Source: Streptomyces prunicolor NBRC 13075
GTDB taxonomy: Bacteria > Actinomycetota > Actinomycetes > Streptomycetales > Streptomycetaceae
Direction: 5' to 3'
Assembly (NCBI RefSeq): GCF_000367365.1
Contig: NZ_BARF01000015.1
Span: 1 to 64,000, forward strand
DNA: 64,000 nucleotides
A program made the translations under genes and the position numbers. Of this stretch, positions 57,576 through 64,000 are shown in pieces (position 1 is the first letter of the stretch; each line of letters begins with the position of its first letter). The notes beneath the pieces are model-generated. The model made no database searches. It was not told where the DNA came from and saw only the letters and a list, made by a program, of their open reading frames with translations.

Positions 57576-58565
57576 TCATTTTCCCCTTTTTAGCATGTCC
57601 ACGTCGATGGCCGGAATCCATCCGTTCACCGGTCGCCGCAGCCATCCGTCGGCGGTGCCGATCTCCACCGCAGCACGTCGAAGCGCATCGAATCCGGGGT
57701 GCACCAGCCCCTTTCGCCACACGAGCGACACGGCGGACAACGGCACCGGGTCCACCAGTGGCCGCAACACCGTCCGGGCCATGGCCGGAAAATCCACCAC
57801 GGCGAGAATCGGGGTCCCCGTCTTCGCCATGACCCGTTCGAACTCCTCTTCGCCCACGGCCATGGGTGCGGGGGCGGCAATCTCGATGTCACGCCCCTCG
57901 AACAATCGACGCGCGAGATCCGTCCACTCCGGAGTACGCGGATTCCCGGCCCCGGCGTACACGGCCTCCCCCGCGAGCGCGTCCACCGGCACCTCCGCGA
58001 GCGCCGCCAGGCGATGCCCCTCGGGCAGCACGACCGCCATCGGCTCGTACCGCACGAGTTGATGATCGAGCCCGGCGCGCAGTCCCGGGTCCAGCCCGGC
58101 GAACCGCCCGAACGACACATCGAGCCGCCCCGCCATCAACTCCCTTGCCGCGCCCGCCAGTCCACTCTCATAGCGAGCCATCAGCTCCTGCTCCGGGGCG
58201 AGTTCACGGGCCCGGTGCAGCACGCGGCGCCCGGTGAGGAGGCCCGGCGAGTTCAGATCGACGAGCAGCGGCCGGGGCTGGACCTCCCGAAACGCGGCGA
58301 GCAGCTCGTCCTGCGCCCCGAGCACCCGCCGCGCATACGGCACCAGCCGCTCACCGTCCGCCGTCAGGGTCACCTGCCGAGTGGTCCGCACGAACAACTC
58401 GGCCCCCAACTCCCGCTCCAGCCGCCGCACATCACGACTGAGCGCCTGCTGGGCGACGTACAGGCGGGCGGCGGCGCGGGTGAAGTGCAGCTCCTCGGCC
58501 ACGACGAGAAAGGCACGGAGGAGTCGGGGGTCCACGTGGGCAGGCATCCGGGGTGTCGAGGGCAT
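57576..58565 (-). CDS. LysR-family transcriptional regulator
   Basis: A 329-residue LysR regulator. The N-terminal winged HTH reads DPRLLRAFLVVAEELHFTRAAARLYVAQQALSRDVRRLERELGAELFVRTTRQVTLTADGERL. The C-terminal periplasmic-binding-like effector domain (about 95-315) contains VDLNSPGLLTGRRVLHRARELAPEQELMARYESGLAGAARELMAGRLDVSFGRF. ATG 58565 and ATG 58547 are both possible. It is divergent from an MFS transporter with 83 bp between starts, the classical LysR-target arrangement. Confidence 0.9.
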   Translation of the reverse strand: MPSTPRMPAHVDPRLLRAFLVVAEELHFTRAAARLYVAQQALSRDVRRLERELGAELFVRTTRQVTLTADGERLVPYARRVLGAQDELLAAFREVQPRPLLVDLNSPGLLTGRRVLHRARELAPEQELMARYESGLAGAARELMAGRLDVSFGRFAGLDPGLRAGLDHQLVRYEPMAVVLPEGHRLAALAEVPVDALAGEAVYAGAGNPRTPEWTDLARRLFEGRDIEIAAPAPMAVGEEEFERVMAKTGTPILAVVDFPAMARTVLRPLVDPVPLSAVSLVWRKGLVHPGFDALRRAAVEIGTADGWLRRPVNGWIPAIDVDMLKRGK

Positions 58566-58648
58566 CCGGCGAACTTACAACGCAGGTGCGTGAATCGACG
58601 CGGACCAGGTGTTGGACCCGGTGATCCATTGCGGGCGACGGTTGCCCC

Positions 58649-59887
58649 ATGCCACGTCGTACGCCCCAACAGCCCACCTACCGCCGCCTGTTCACCCTCC
58701 CCGGCACCCGAGCCTTCACCGCCGGGAACCTCATCGCCCGCCTCCCCGCAGGCATGTTCAGCGTGAGCGCGGTGGTGATGATCGCCGGTTCACGGGGTTC
58801 GTACGCCCTCGCCGGCGCGGTGACGGCAACGGGTTTGGCGGCGACCGCGCTGGCCGCCCCCTGGATCGCCCGGCTCATCGACAGACACGGCCAGGCCCGA
58901 ACAGCCGTACCGGCGACGGCAGTTGCAGCACTCGGCTCCTTCACCCTCCTCCTCTGCGTCCACTACGGCGCCCCCGACTGGACCCTGTTCGCCGCCTACG
59001 CGGCCACCGCGACGACCCCGAACACCGGCGGCATGTCCCGCGCCCGCTGGGCCCATCTCCTCGCCGACGCCCCCGAGTCCCTGCACACGGCGAACTCCTT
59101 CGAGCAGGCGGCCGACGAACTCTGCTTCATGCTGGGCCCGGCACTCGCGGCCTTCCTGTGCGGCACGTTCTTCCCGGAGGCGGGCACGCTGACCGGAGCG
59201 GTCCTCCTTCTGACCGGCACCCTGATCTACACGTCACAACGCGAGACGGAACCCCCGCCGAGCCCGACCCCGAAGGGCGCTTCCCCGCTCCGCACCCCCG
59301 GCATCCCACCCCTGATCGCCGGGTTCGTGGCGACGGGCGCGGCGTTCGGTTCGATGGAGGTCGTCACGCTGGCGTACGCCGACGCGGCCGGCCAACGTAC
59401 GGCGGGCGGCGGGGTGTTGGCGCTCCAGGCGGCCGGTTCCTGCGCGGCGGGCCTGCTGTACGGCAGGCGGAAACCGACGGGCTCGCCGGAACGCCGCCTG
59501 CGGTGGTGCCTGTTGGCGATGACGGCCCTGATGCCCTTGCCGCTGCTGGCGACCCGAACCCTCAACTCGCTCCCGGCACTGGCGGTTGCCCTGCTCCTGG
59601 CCGGCATGGCAACCGCCCCCACGATGATCACCGCGATGACTCTGCTCCAACACCGCACCCCTGAGGGCAGGTTGAACGAGGGAATGAGCCTGGCGGTGAC
59701 GGGCCTGCTGCTGGGGATCGCGTGCGGTTCGGCGACGGGCGGCTGGGTGACGGAGCACGCGTCACCGACGGCGGGCTTCGCGGTACCCATGGCGGCAGCG
59801 ACGGCGGCAACGGCAACAGCGCTGCTGACCGTGCATCGTAGGGCTATCCCGCCGTGTGCCGCAGTCCGACCAGGACCACATCCGTGA
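58649..59887 (+). CDS. Major facilitator superfamily transporter, LysR-linked
   Basis: A 412-residue MFS protein with about twelve helices. The cytoplasmic loop signature appears as ARLIDRHGQART between helices 2 and 3, and TPNTGGMSRARWAHLLAD lies after helix 4. It resembles putative drug exporters of unknown specificity. The last ~14 codons (from about 59844) overlap, on the opposite strand, the 3' end of a decayed TetR gene, so the transporter's C-terminus may have been altered by that join. Its divergent LysR regulator is likely in control. Confidence 0.82.
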   Translation: MPRRTPQQPTYRRLFTLPGTRAFTAGNLIARLPAGMFSVSAVVMIAGSRGSYALAGAVTATGLAATALAAPWIARLIDRHGQARTAVPATAVAALGSFTLLLCVHYGAPDWTLFAAYAATATTPNTGGMSRARWAHLLADAPESLHTANSFEQAADELCFMLGPALAAFLCGTFFPEAGTLTGAVLLLTGTLIYTSQRETEPPPSPTPKGASPLRTPGIPPLIAGFVATGAAFGSMEVVTLAYADAAGQRTAGGGVLALQAAGSCAAGLLYGRRKPTGSPERRLRWCLLAMTALMPLPLLATRTLNSLPALAVALLLAGMATAPTMITAMTLLQHRTPEGRLNEGMSLAVTGLLLGIACGSATGGWVTEHASPTAGFAVPMAAATAATATALLTVHRRAIPPCAAVRPGPHP

Positions 59888-59939
59888 TCCTTTCCGCCTC
59901 GGCGCGGGTGAGGGGTGCAGGCCGCGGCAGACCCTTGTC
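59844..59939 (-). pseudogene. C-terminal remnant of a TetR-family regulator
   Basis: Read on the minus strand, 31 codons end in TAG at 59846-59844 and encode DKGLPRPAPLTRAEAERITDVVLVGLRHTAG, a typical C-terminal TetR-like helix (AERITDVVLVGL). There is no start or HTH part: at 59940 the sequence turns into the promoter of the following TetR gene. It overlaps the 3' end of the MFS gene. This looks like the 3' remnant of a deleted TetR gene. Confidence 0.55.
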
Positions 59940-59943
59940 GTAC

Positions 59944-59951
59944 GAACGTTC
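59944..59951. promoter_or_regulatory. GAACGTTC palindrome upstream of TetR
   Basis: A perfect 8-bp palindrome, GAACGTTC, with weaker flanking symmetry (TACGAACGTTCTTA), lies 57 bp upstream of the TetR ATG 60008 in an otherwise GC-rich gap. It is a candidate operator for the TetR protein. Confidence 0.45.
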
Positions 59952-60007
59952 TTATGGTGCGATGAGGTAGGTAGCCGCAGGGTGCCGATCGCGGGGGGCC
60001 TGAGCCG

Positions 60008-60568
60008 ATGAGTGCCGTATCGCGGCGAACCGAGCCGCAACGACGAGACCGCATCCTGGCCGTGACGCTGGACATCATCGAGGAGCGGGGGCTGGCCGGC
60101 GCGACGTACCGCACCATCGCCGCGGCAGCCGACGTGCCTCTCGGGTCGATGACCTACCACTTCCCGAACCGGGACGATCTGATCTTCATCGCGTTCGAGC
60201 GCTTCGCGAACGACCTCTTCTCACCCCTCGACGAGTCCATGGGAGAACTCGAACCCGGCGAGGACCCTCGTGAGCGCCTCGTCCGGATGATCGTCACGGA
60301 CTCCCGCGACCGCAGGCGCGACATGGTCCTGCTGGCCGAGTTGTACGTTCTGGCGATCCGCGACGAGCGCTACGCCGAACTGATGCGGCAGTGGATGCGA
60401 CGTGCCAAGGACGCCATCTCCCGCCACATCCACGGCGTCAGCGGTCACGTCATCGACGCCGTGCAGGAAGGCATCGGCCTGCAACGGTACTTCCTGCCAC
60501 AGGAGTTCACCGAGGACGTCGTCCGCCGCACCCTCCACGACCTCATCCCGCAGGAGGAAACGACATGA
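60008..60568 (+). CDS. TetR-family transcriptional regulator (DUF1349-linked)
   Basis: A 186-residue TetR protein. The HTH is RRDRILAVTLDIIEERGLAGATYRTIAAAADVPLGSMTYHFPNRDDLIFIAFERF, and the remaining helices form the ligand domain (MVLLAELYVLAIRDERYAELMRQWMRRAKDAI). ATG 60008 follows GGGCCTGAGCCG. Its stop overlaps the start of the DUF1349 gene (ATGA), so the two are translated together and the DUF1349 protein is probably under its control. Confidence 0.88.
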   Translation: MSAVSRRTEPQRRDRILAVTLDIIEERGLAGATYRTIAAAADVPLGSMTYHFPNRDDLIFIAFERFANDLFSPLDESMGELEPGEDPRERLVRMIVTDSRDRRRDMVLLAELYVLAIRDERYAELMRQWMRRAKDAISRHIHGVSGHVIDAVQEGIGLQRYFLPQEFTEDVVRRTLHDLIPQEETT

Positions 60569-61191
60569 CCATCACCCGTAACGTGCCCGGCCTGCCCTTC
60601 GCCCTCTCGCCGTCGTCCGGCGAGGCGTGGACCACCGACGACGCGACCGCCACGCTGACCGCCACAGCGGCCGCTCACAGCGACATCTTCATCGACCCGG
60701 GAGCGGACTCTCAGCTCAACGCCGAGTCCATGCTCAACGCCGCGACCCTGCTCGGCGTCCCCCCGGAGGGCGACTTCCAGTTCAGCGCACGCGTCACCGT
60801 CGACTTCGAGTCCACCTTCGACGCCGGCGTACTGCTCTTGTGGATCGATGACCGCAACTGGGGCAAGCTCTGCTTCGAATTCTCTCCCGACCGCGAGCCC
60901 ATGATCGTCTCCGTGGTCGCCCGCGGCGTCGCGGACGACGCCAACGCCTTCGTCGTCGACGGCCGGACGGTGTGGCTGCGCGTCTCCCGAATCGATCACG
61001 CCTTCGCCTACCACGCGTCCCTCGACGGCAAGACCTGGCGGATGATCCGCTTCTTCACCCTCGACGACACCTCCACACCCGCCTCCATCGGCTTCGAGGC
61101 ACAGTCGCCGACCGGTGACGGCTGTGCGGTCACCTTCGACGACATCCACTTCACCCGCGAGCGTCTGCACGAACTGCGCGACGGCTCGTGA
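60565..61191 (+). CDS. DUF1349 protein (beta-jelly-roll)
   Basis: A 208-residue DUF1349 protein, a concanavalin-like jelly roll. The core strands FQFSARVTVDFESTFDAGVLLLWIDDRNWGKLCFEFSPDREPMIVSVV and GRTVWLRVSRIDHAFAYHASLDGKTWRMIRFFTL are the recognisable motif. It lacks a signal peptide, so it probably acts in the cytosol; similar proteins are thought to bind or process sugars, without proof. ATG 60565 overlaps the TetR stop by 4 bp and has GGAGG upstream. Confidence 0.85.
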   Translation: MTITRNVPGLPFALSPSSGEAWTTDDATATLTATAAAHSDIFIDPGADSQLNAESMLNAATLLGVPPEGDFQFSARVTVDFESTFDAGVLLLWIDDRNWGKLCFEFSPDREPMIVSVVARGVADDANAFVVDGRTVWLRVSRIDHAFAYHASLDGKTWRMIRFFTLDDTSTPASIGFEAQSPTGDGCAVTFDDIHFTRERLHELRDGS

Positions 61192-61207
61192 GCAGCGGGC
61201 GATACGC

Positions 61208-62110
61208 CTAGCTCACCTGCCCTCTCAGCACACGATCGAGCGCTGCCCGGCCCGCGGGTCCCCAGGCCGGCTTGCCGCCAGGAAGGCCCCGGTCTCCGTT
61301 CTGGCCCATCAGCATGAGAAACAAGCTCTTCAGTGCGGCCAGCCCGCGGGCGCGCCGGATCGTCCCCTCGTCCGCCTGCGCGTAGGCGTCGAAGAAGCGT
61401 GAGGTGGCACCCGCGGGAAGGATGACCCATGCGGCGGCGAGGTCCCACGCCGGATCGCCGGCGAACACGGCATCGAAGTCGATCACACCCGAGAGCGTCC
61501 CGTCCGAGACGACGACGTTCGCGGGATGCAGGTCGCCGTGCACCCACAGCGGCGAGCCCTCCCACTCGGGCGCCGCGACGGCGTCGTCCCAGACGGCTTG
61601 GACCTCGTCGGCAAGGTCGTCGGGGACGACGGCACGGAAGAAGTGGTCGAAGCCGTCCGTGCACTTCTTTGGGTGGTCGCCGCGGTCCTCACTGACCGGC
61701 GCGTCTTCGGGCGCCTCCACATGGAGCGCGGTGAGGAAGGCCGCCAGTGTGTCGGCCGCGTGGTCGCCGCGGCTGATGGAGGTGTGGTCCAGTGGCTCGC
61801 CGGGGACCCACGTCATGATGGCCCAGGGCTTCGGGAAGCGCGTGGACGGTTCGCCGATCCGTACGGGGTTGGGGACCGGAAGCGGTAGCCGCGGGGCCAG
61901 GACGGGCAGCCACCGGCACTCCTTGCGCAGGAGGTCCGGGGCACCTTCTGTACGCGGCATGCGCACGGCCAACTCGTCCCCGAGGCGCCACATTTGGTTG
62001 CCCCACCCACCCACCACCTCGCGAATGTCCAGCCCCGCGAGGTCCGGATGCTGATCCCGCAGCAGGTCACGGACCAGGTCCGCGGTTATCTCGATCTCGG
62101 CGTCGCTCAT
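61208..62110 (-). CDS. Aminoglycoside phosphotransferase-like kinase
   Basis: A 300-residue APH-family small-molecule kinase. The glycine-rich loop is GGWGNQMWRLGDELAVRMPR, with the ATP Lys replaced in position by Arg-Met in that strand; the catalytic loop is VHGDLHPANVVV, and the metal loop is GVIDFDAVFAGDPAWDLAAAW. ATG 62110 (MSDAEIEITADLV) is the start. The family phosphorylates aminoglycosides, macrolides, choline or sugars, so resistance cannot be assumed. It converges on the DUF1349 gene with 16 bp between stops. Confidence 0.82.
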   Translation of the reverse strand: MSDAEIEITADLVRDLLRDQHPDLAGLDIREVVGGWGNQMWRLGDELAVRMPRTEGAPDLLRKECRWLPVLAPRLPLPVPNPVRIGEPSTRFPKPWAIMTWVPGEPLDHTSISRGDHAADTLAAFLTALHVEAPEDAPVSEDRGDHPKKCTDGFDHFFRAVVPDDLADEVQAVWDDAVAAPEWEGSPLWVHGDLHPANVVVSDGTLSGVIDFDAVFAGDPAWDLAAAWVILPAGATSRFFDAYAQADEGTIRRARGLAALKSLFLMLMGQNGDRGLPGGKPAWGPAGRAALDRVLRGQVS

Positions 62111-62303
62111 ACGACGCCACGGTACCGGTGGCCGACGGGGGCACCTCGACGACGAGATCCCGGTGCGCGTAGGCCACGAAGAGGTTGCAGGGCCACGTCG
62201 TCGCCGAGTCGCCGCCTCGCCGGCACCGGCATCCCGGCGCCGGAGTCGATACCGGTGACGACTCCTTTCATCGAATCGCTTGCGCCAATCTCCGCCTAAC
62301 CCA

Positions 62304-62352
62304 TTGACGCACCAGCACCCCCTGCATACCTTCCTCCATCGAAGCGCTTCGA
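62304..62352 (+). promoter_or_regulatory. Promoter and LacI-type operator of the second sugar ABC operon
   Basis: TTGACG (62304-62309), a 17-bp spacer and TACCTT (62327-62332) form a sigma70-like promoter. The perfect 14-bp palindrome TCGAAGCGCTTCGA (62339-62352) sits at the expected transcription start. A degenerate copy, TCGAATCGCTTGCG, lies at 62271-62284, 68 bp upstream. The layout suits LacI/GalR-type repression with DNA looping. Confidence 0.75.
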
Positions 62353-62381
62353 CACCCATCCGACTCCCCCGGAGGCCCTGG

Positions 62382-63674
62382 ATGTTGACGACAAGAAGGC
62401 AAGCGATGACGGCCGCGGCGATCCTGACAGGGTCGCTGCTCCTCTCCTCCTGCGGCGGCTCCGACAGCAACTCCTCGGACAGCAAGACCCTCAAGCTCTG
62501 GCACTACGAGGGCCCCGACAGCGCGATGGGCGTGGCCTGGAACGCGGCCATCAAGGAGTTCGAGGCCCAACACCCGGGCGTGAAGGTGAAGTTCGAGGAG
62601 AAGGGCTTCGAGCAGATCCAGAAGACGGCCCCGATGGTCCTCAACTCATCGGACGCCCCGGACATCATGGAGTACAACAAGGGCAACGCGACGGCAGGCC
62701 TGCTCTCCAAACAAGGCCTGCTCACCGACCTCACCTCCGAGGCGACGAAGCGCGGCTGGGACAAGAAGATCCCCGCGAGCGTCGGCACGACGGACATGTA
62801 CGACGCCAACGGCGTGATGGGTTCCGGCAAGTGGTACGGCGTCACGGACTACGGCGAGTACACGATGGTCTATTACAACAAGGCCCTCTTCAAGAAGTAC
62901 AAGATCGCCGAACCGAAGACGTTCGACGAACTGACCGCTGCCATGGCCCAGTTCACGGCGAAGGGCGTCACCCCGCTCGCCAACGCCGGCGCCGAGTACG
63001 TGGCCCAGCAGTACCTCTACCAACTCGCCCTCTCGAAGGCCGACCGCGCCTGGGTCGACAAGTACGAGCTGTACAAGGGCAAGACGGACTTCCACGACCC
63101 GGCCTGGACGTACGCGGCGACGACCTTCGCCGACTGGGTGAAGAAGGGCTACATCGCCAAGACCTCCAGCTCCACCAAGGCCGAGGACGCCGGAGTCTCC
63201 TGGATCCAGGGCAAGGCCCCGATCCTGTTCTCCGGCAGCTGGTGGTACGGCCGCTTCCAGACGGAGGCCAAGTTCGACTGGGACACGGCACTTTGGCCCG
63301 GCTCGAACCTCACCCTCGGCTCCGGCGGCAACATCTGGGTCGTCCCCAAGGGCGCCAAGAACAAGCAACTCGCCTACGACTTCATCGACATCACCCTGTC
63401 GAAGAAGATCCAGAACCTGATGGGCAACAAGGGCGGCATCCCGGTCGCGGCCGACACCTCCGCGATCACCGACCCCAAGTCCAAGGAACTCATCGCCAAC
63501 TTCAACACCGTCTCCGCCCGCGACGGCCTCGCCTTCTACCCCGACTGGCCGGTCCCCGGCTTCTACGACGTCCTCGTCTCCGAGACCCAGAAGCTGATCA
63601 CCAGCAGCGAGAAACCGGACGCCTACCTCAGCAACCTGCAGAAGGCGTACGACAAGGGTGTCCCGTCGACATGA
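62382..63674 (+). CDS. Sugar-binding lipoprotein, second ABC operon
   Basis: A 430-residue extracellular solute-binding protein family 1 member. The signal region MLTTRRQAMTAAAILTGSLLLSSC begins with a Tat-like RRQA pattern and ends at lipobox LSSC, giving a lipoprotein; a Ser-rich linker follows. SBP motifs include TLKLWHYEGPDSAMGVAWNAAIKEFEAQHPGVKVKFEEKGFEQIQK and PDIMEYNKGNATAGLL. ATG 62382 has GGAGG 8 nt upstream. The permease follows with a 4-bp overlap. The cargo sugar is unknown. Confidence 0.9.
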   Translation: MLTTRRQAMTAAAILTGSLLLSSCGGSDSNSSDSKTLKLWHYEGPDSAMGVAWNAAIKEFEAQHPGVKVKFEEKGFEQIQKTAPMVLNSSDAPDIMEYNKGNATAGLLSKQGLLTDLTSEATKRGWDKKIPASVGTTDMYDANGVMGSGKWYGVTDYGEYTMVYYNKALFKKYKIAEPKTFDELTAAMAQFTAKGVTPLANAGAEYVAQQYLYQLALSKADRAWVDKYELYKGKTDFHDPAWTYAATTFADWVKKGYIAKTSSSTKAEDAGVSWIQGKAPILFSGSWWYGRFQTEAKFDWDTALWPGSNLTLGSGGNIWVVPKGAKNKQLAYDFIDITLSKKIQNLMGNKGGIPVAADTSAITDPKSKELIANFNTVSARDGLAFYPDWPVPGFYDVLVSETQKLITSSEKPDAYLSNLQKAYDKGVPST

Positions 63675-64000
63675 CGGTCACCGTCGAGAAGGGCGCGCGG
63701 GCCACCCGCAAGAACCGACACCCCGGCCCGCGCAACCCTCGTAGCCCCCACCCCCGCAACTCCTACGCGCTCTTCCTCGTCCCCGGCGCCCTCGCGGCCC
63801 TGGCCGTGATCGTCGTCCCGTTCCTAATGAACACGGCCGTGAGCTTCACGAGTTGGCAGGGCGTCGGCGACCCCAAGTGGACCGGGCTCGCCAACTACCG
63901 TGACCTGCTGGACGATGCGGAGTTCTGGGCGTCCTTCCGCCACAGCCTGTTCATGGTCGTGGCGATGGCAGCCGTACCCACGATCGTCGGACTCGTCCTG
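63671..64000 (+). CDS. Sugar ABC transporter permease (MalF type), N-terminal part
   Basis: The frame opens at ATG 63671, overlapping the lipoprotein stop (ATGA), and runs past the right edge; 110 codons are visible. A basic N-terminus (MTVTVEKGARATRKNRHPGPRNPR) precedes the first helix ALFLVPGALAALAVIVVPFLMNTAVSF, then WTGLANYRDLLDDAEFWASFRHSLFMVVAMAAVPTIVGLVL, the standard MalF start. The rest of the operon lies outside the window. Confidence 0.85.
   Translation, partial: MTVTVEKGARATRKNRHPGPRNPRSPHPRNSYALFLVPGALAALAVIVVPFLMNTAVSFTSWQGVGDPKWTGLANYRDLLDDAEFWASFRHSLFMVVAMAAVPTIVGLVL

Noticed and set aside
62111..62303. Short protein-like minus-strand phrases upstream of the APH-like gene
   Set aside because: A plausible stretch (NLFVAYAHRDLVVEVPPSATGTVA) is out of frame with any good start; too short to call a gene relic.

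Overview
The window is a high-GC actinobacterial chromosome segment, almost certainly from a Streptomyces: strong third-position GC, GTG/TTG starts, ATGA/GTGA-coupled operons, and lineage-typical genes (an SsgA-like protein, SigU and its anti-sigma partner, a WhiJ-type HTH/DUF397 pair, a mat-type exopolysaccharide locus). From memory, gene content and order resemble the S. coelicolor interval from ssgG (SCO2924) to the mat genes (about SCO2963) and just beyond. This was not checked by alignment. No phage, IS element, CRISPR array or biosynthetic cluster was seen.

Layout. 1-7.5 kb: an RDD-type membrane protein fragment, ssgG, an FAD-linked oxidase, a TPR protein, a three-piece cobalt-type nitrile hydratase, a TagC-like propeller protein and hppD. 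7.6-11.7 kb: an AsnC regulator and an OpuC-type osmoprotectant ABC transporter. 11.8-18.6 kb: an ArsR-like regulator with a triple operator, a small protein, a PDZ-less Lon-like protease, an IclR regulator next to a 16-bp tandem repeat, a DEAD/DEAH helicase, a Doc/RHH toxin-antitoxin pair and an MFS exporter. 18.8-25.4 kb: tRNA-Cys, an SDR/TetR pair with four operator-like boxes, and small accessory genes including a double SUKH-4 protein. 25.4-30.3 kb: a three-subunit molybdenum hydroxylase (xanthine dehydrogenase family) with two oddities. 30.5-35.3 kb: a GH20 hexosaminidase with its sugar ABC transporter.

35.5-48.3 kb is mainly core: DUF3039, YqgE, murA, hup, malic enzyme, HelD, rsuA-sigU, a CGNR regulator, nnaR and narK. 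48.6-57.4 kb holds a secreted protein, a WhiJ-like regulatory trio, decayed coding sequence, and an operon for a PNAG-type polymer (single-pass membrane protein, deacetylase-synthase fusion, acyltransferase). 57.6-64 kb: LysR/MFS, a TetR relic, TetR-DUF1349, an APH-like kinase, and the start of a second sugar ABC operon with a clear promoter and operator.

No wholly new multi-gene system stood out. The best leads are the molybdenum hydroxylase lacking its expected active-site glutamate and carrying a roughly 335-residue extension on its FeS subunit, the Doc toxin with Arg in place of the catalytic His, the naturally split nitrile hydratase, and several clear orphan operators.
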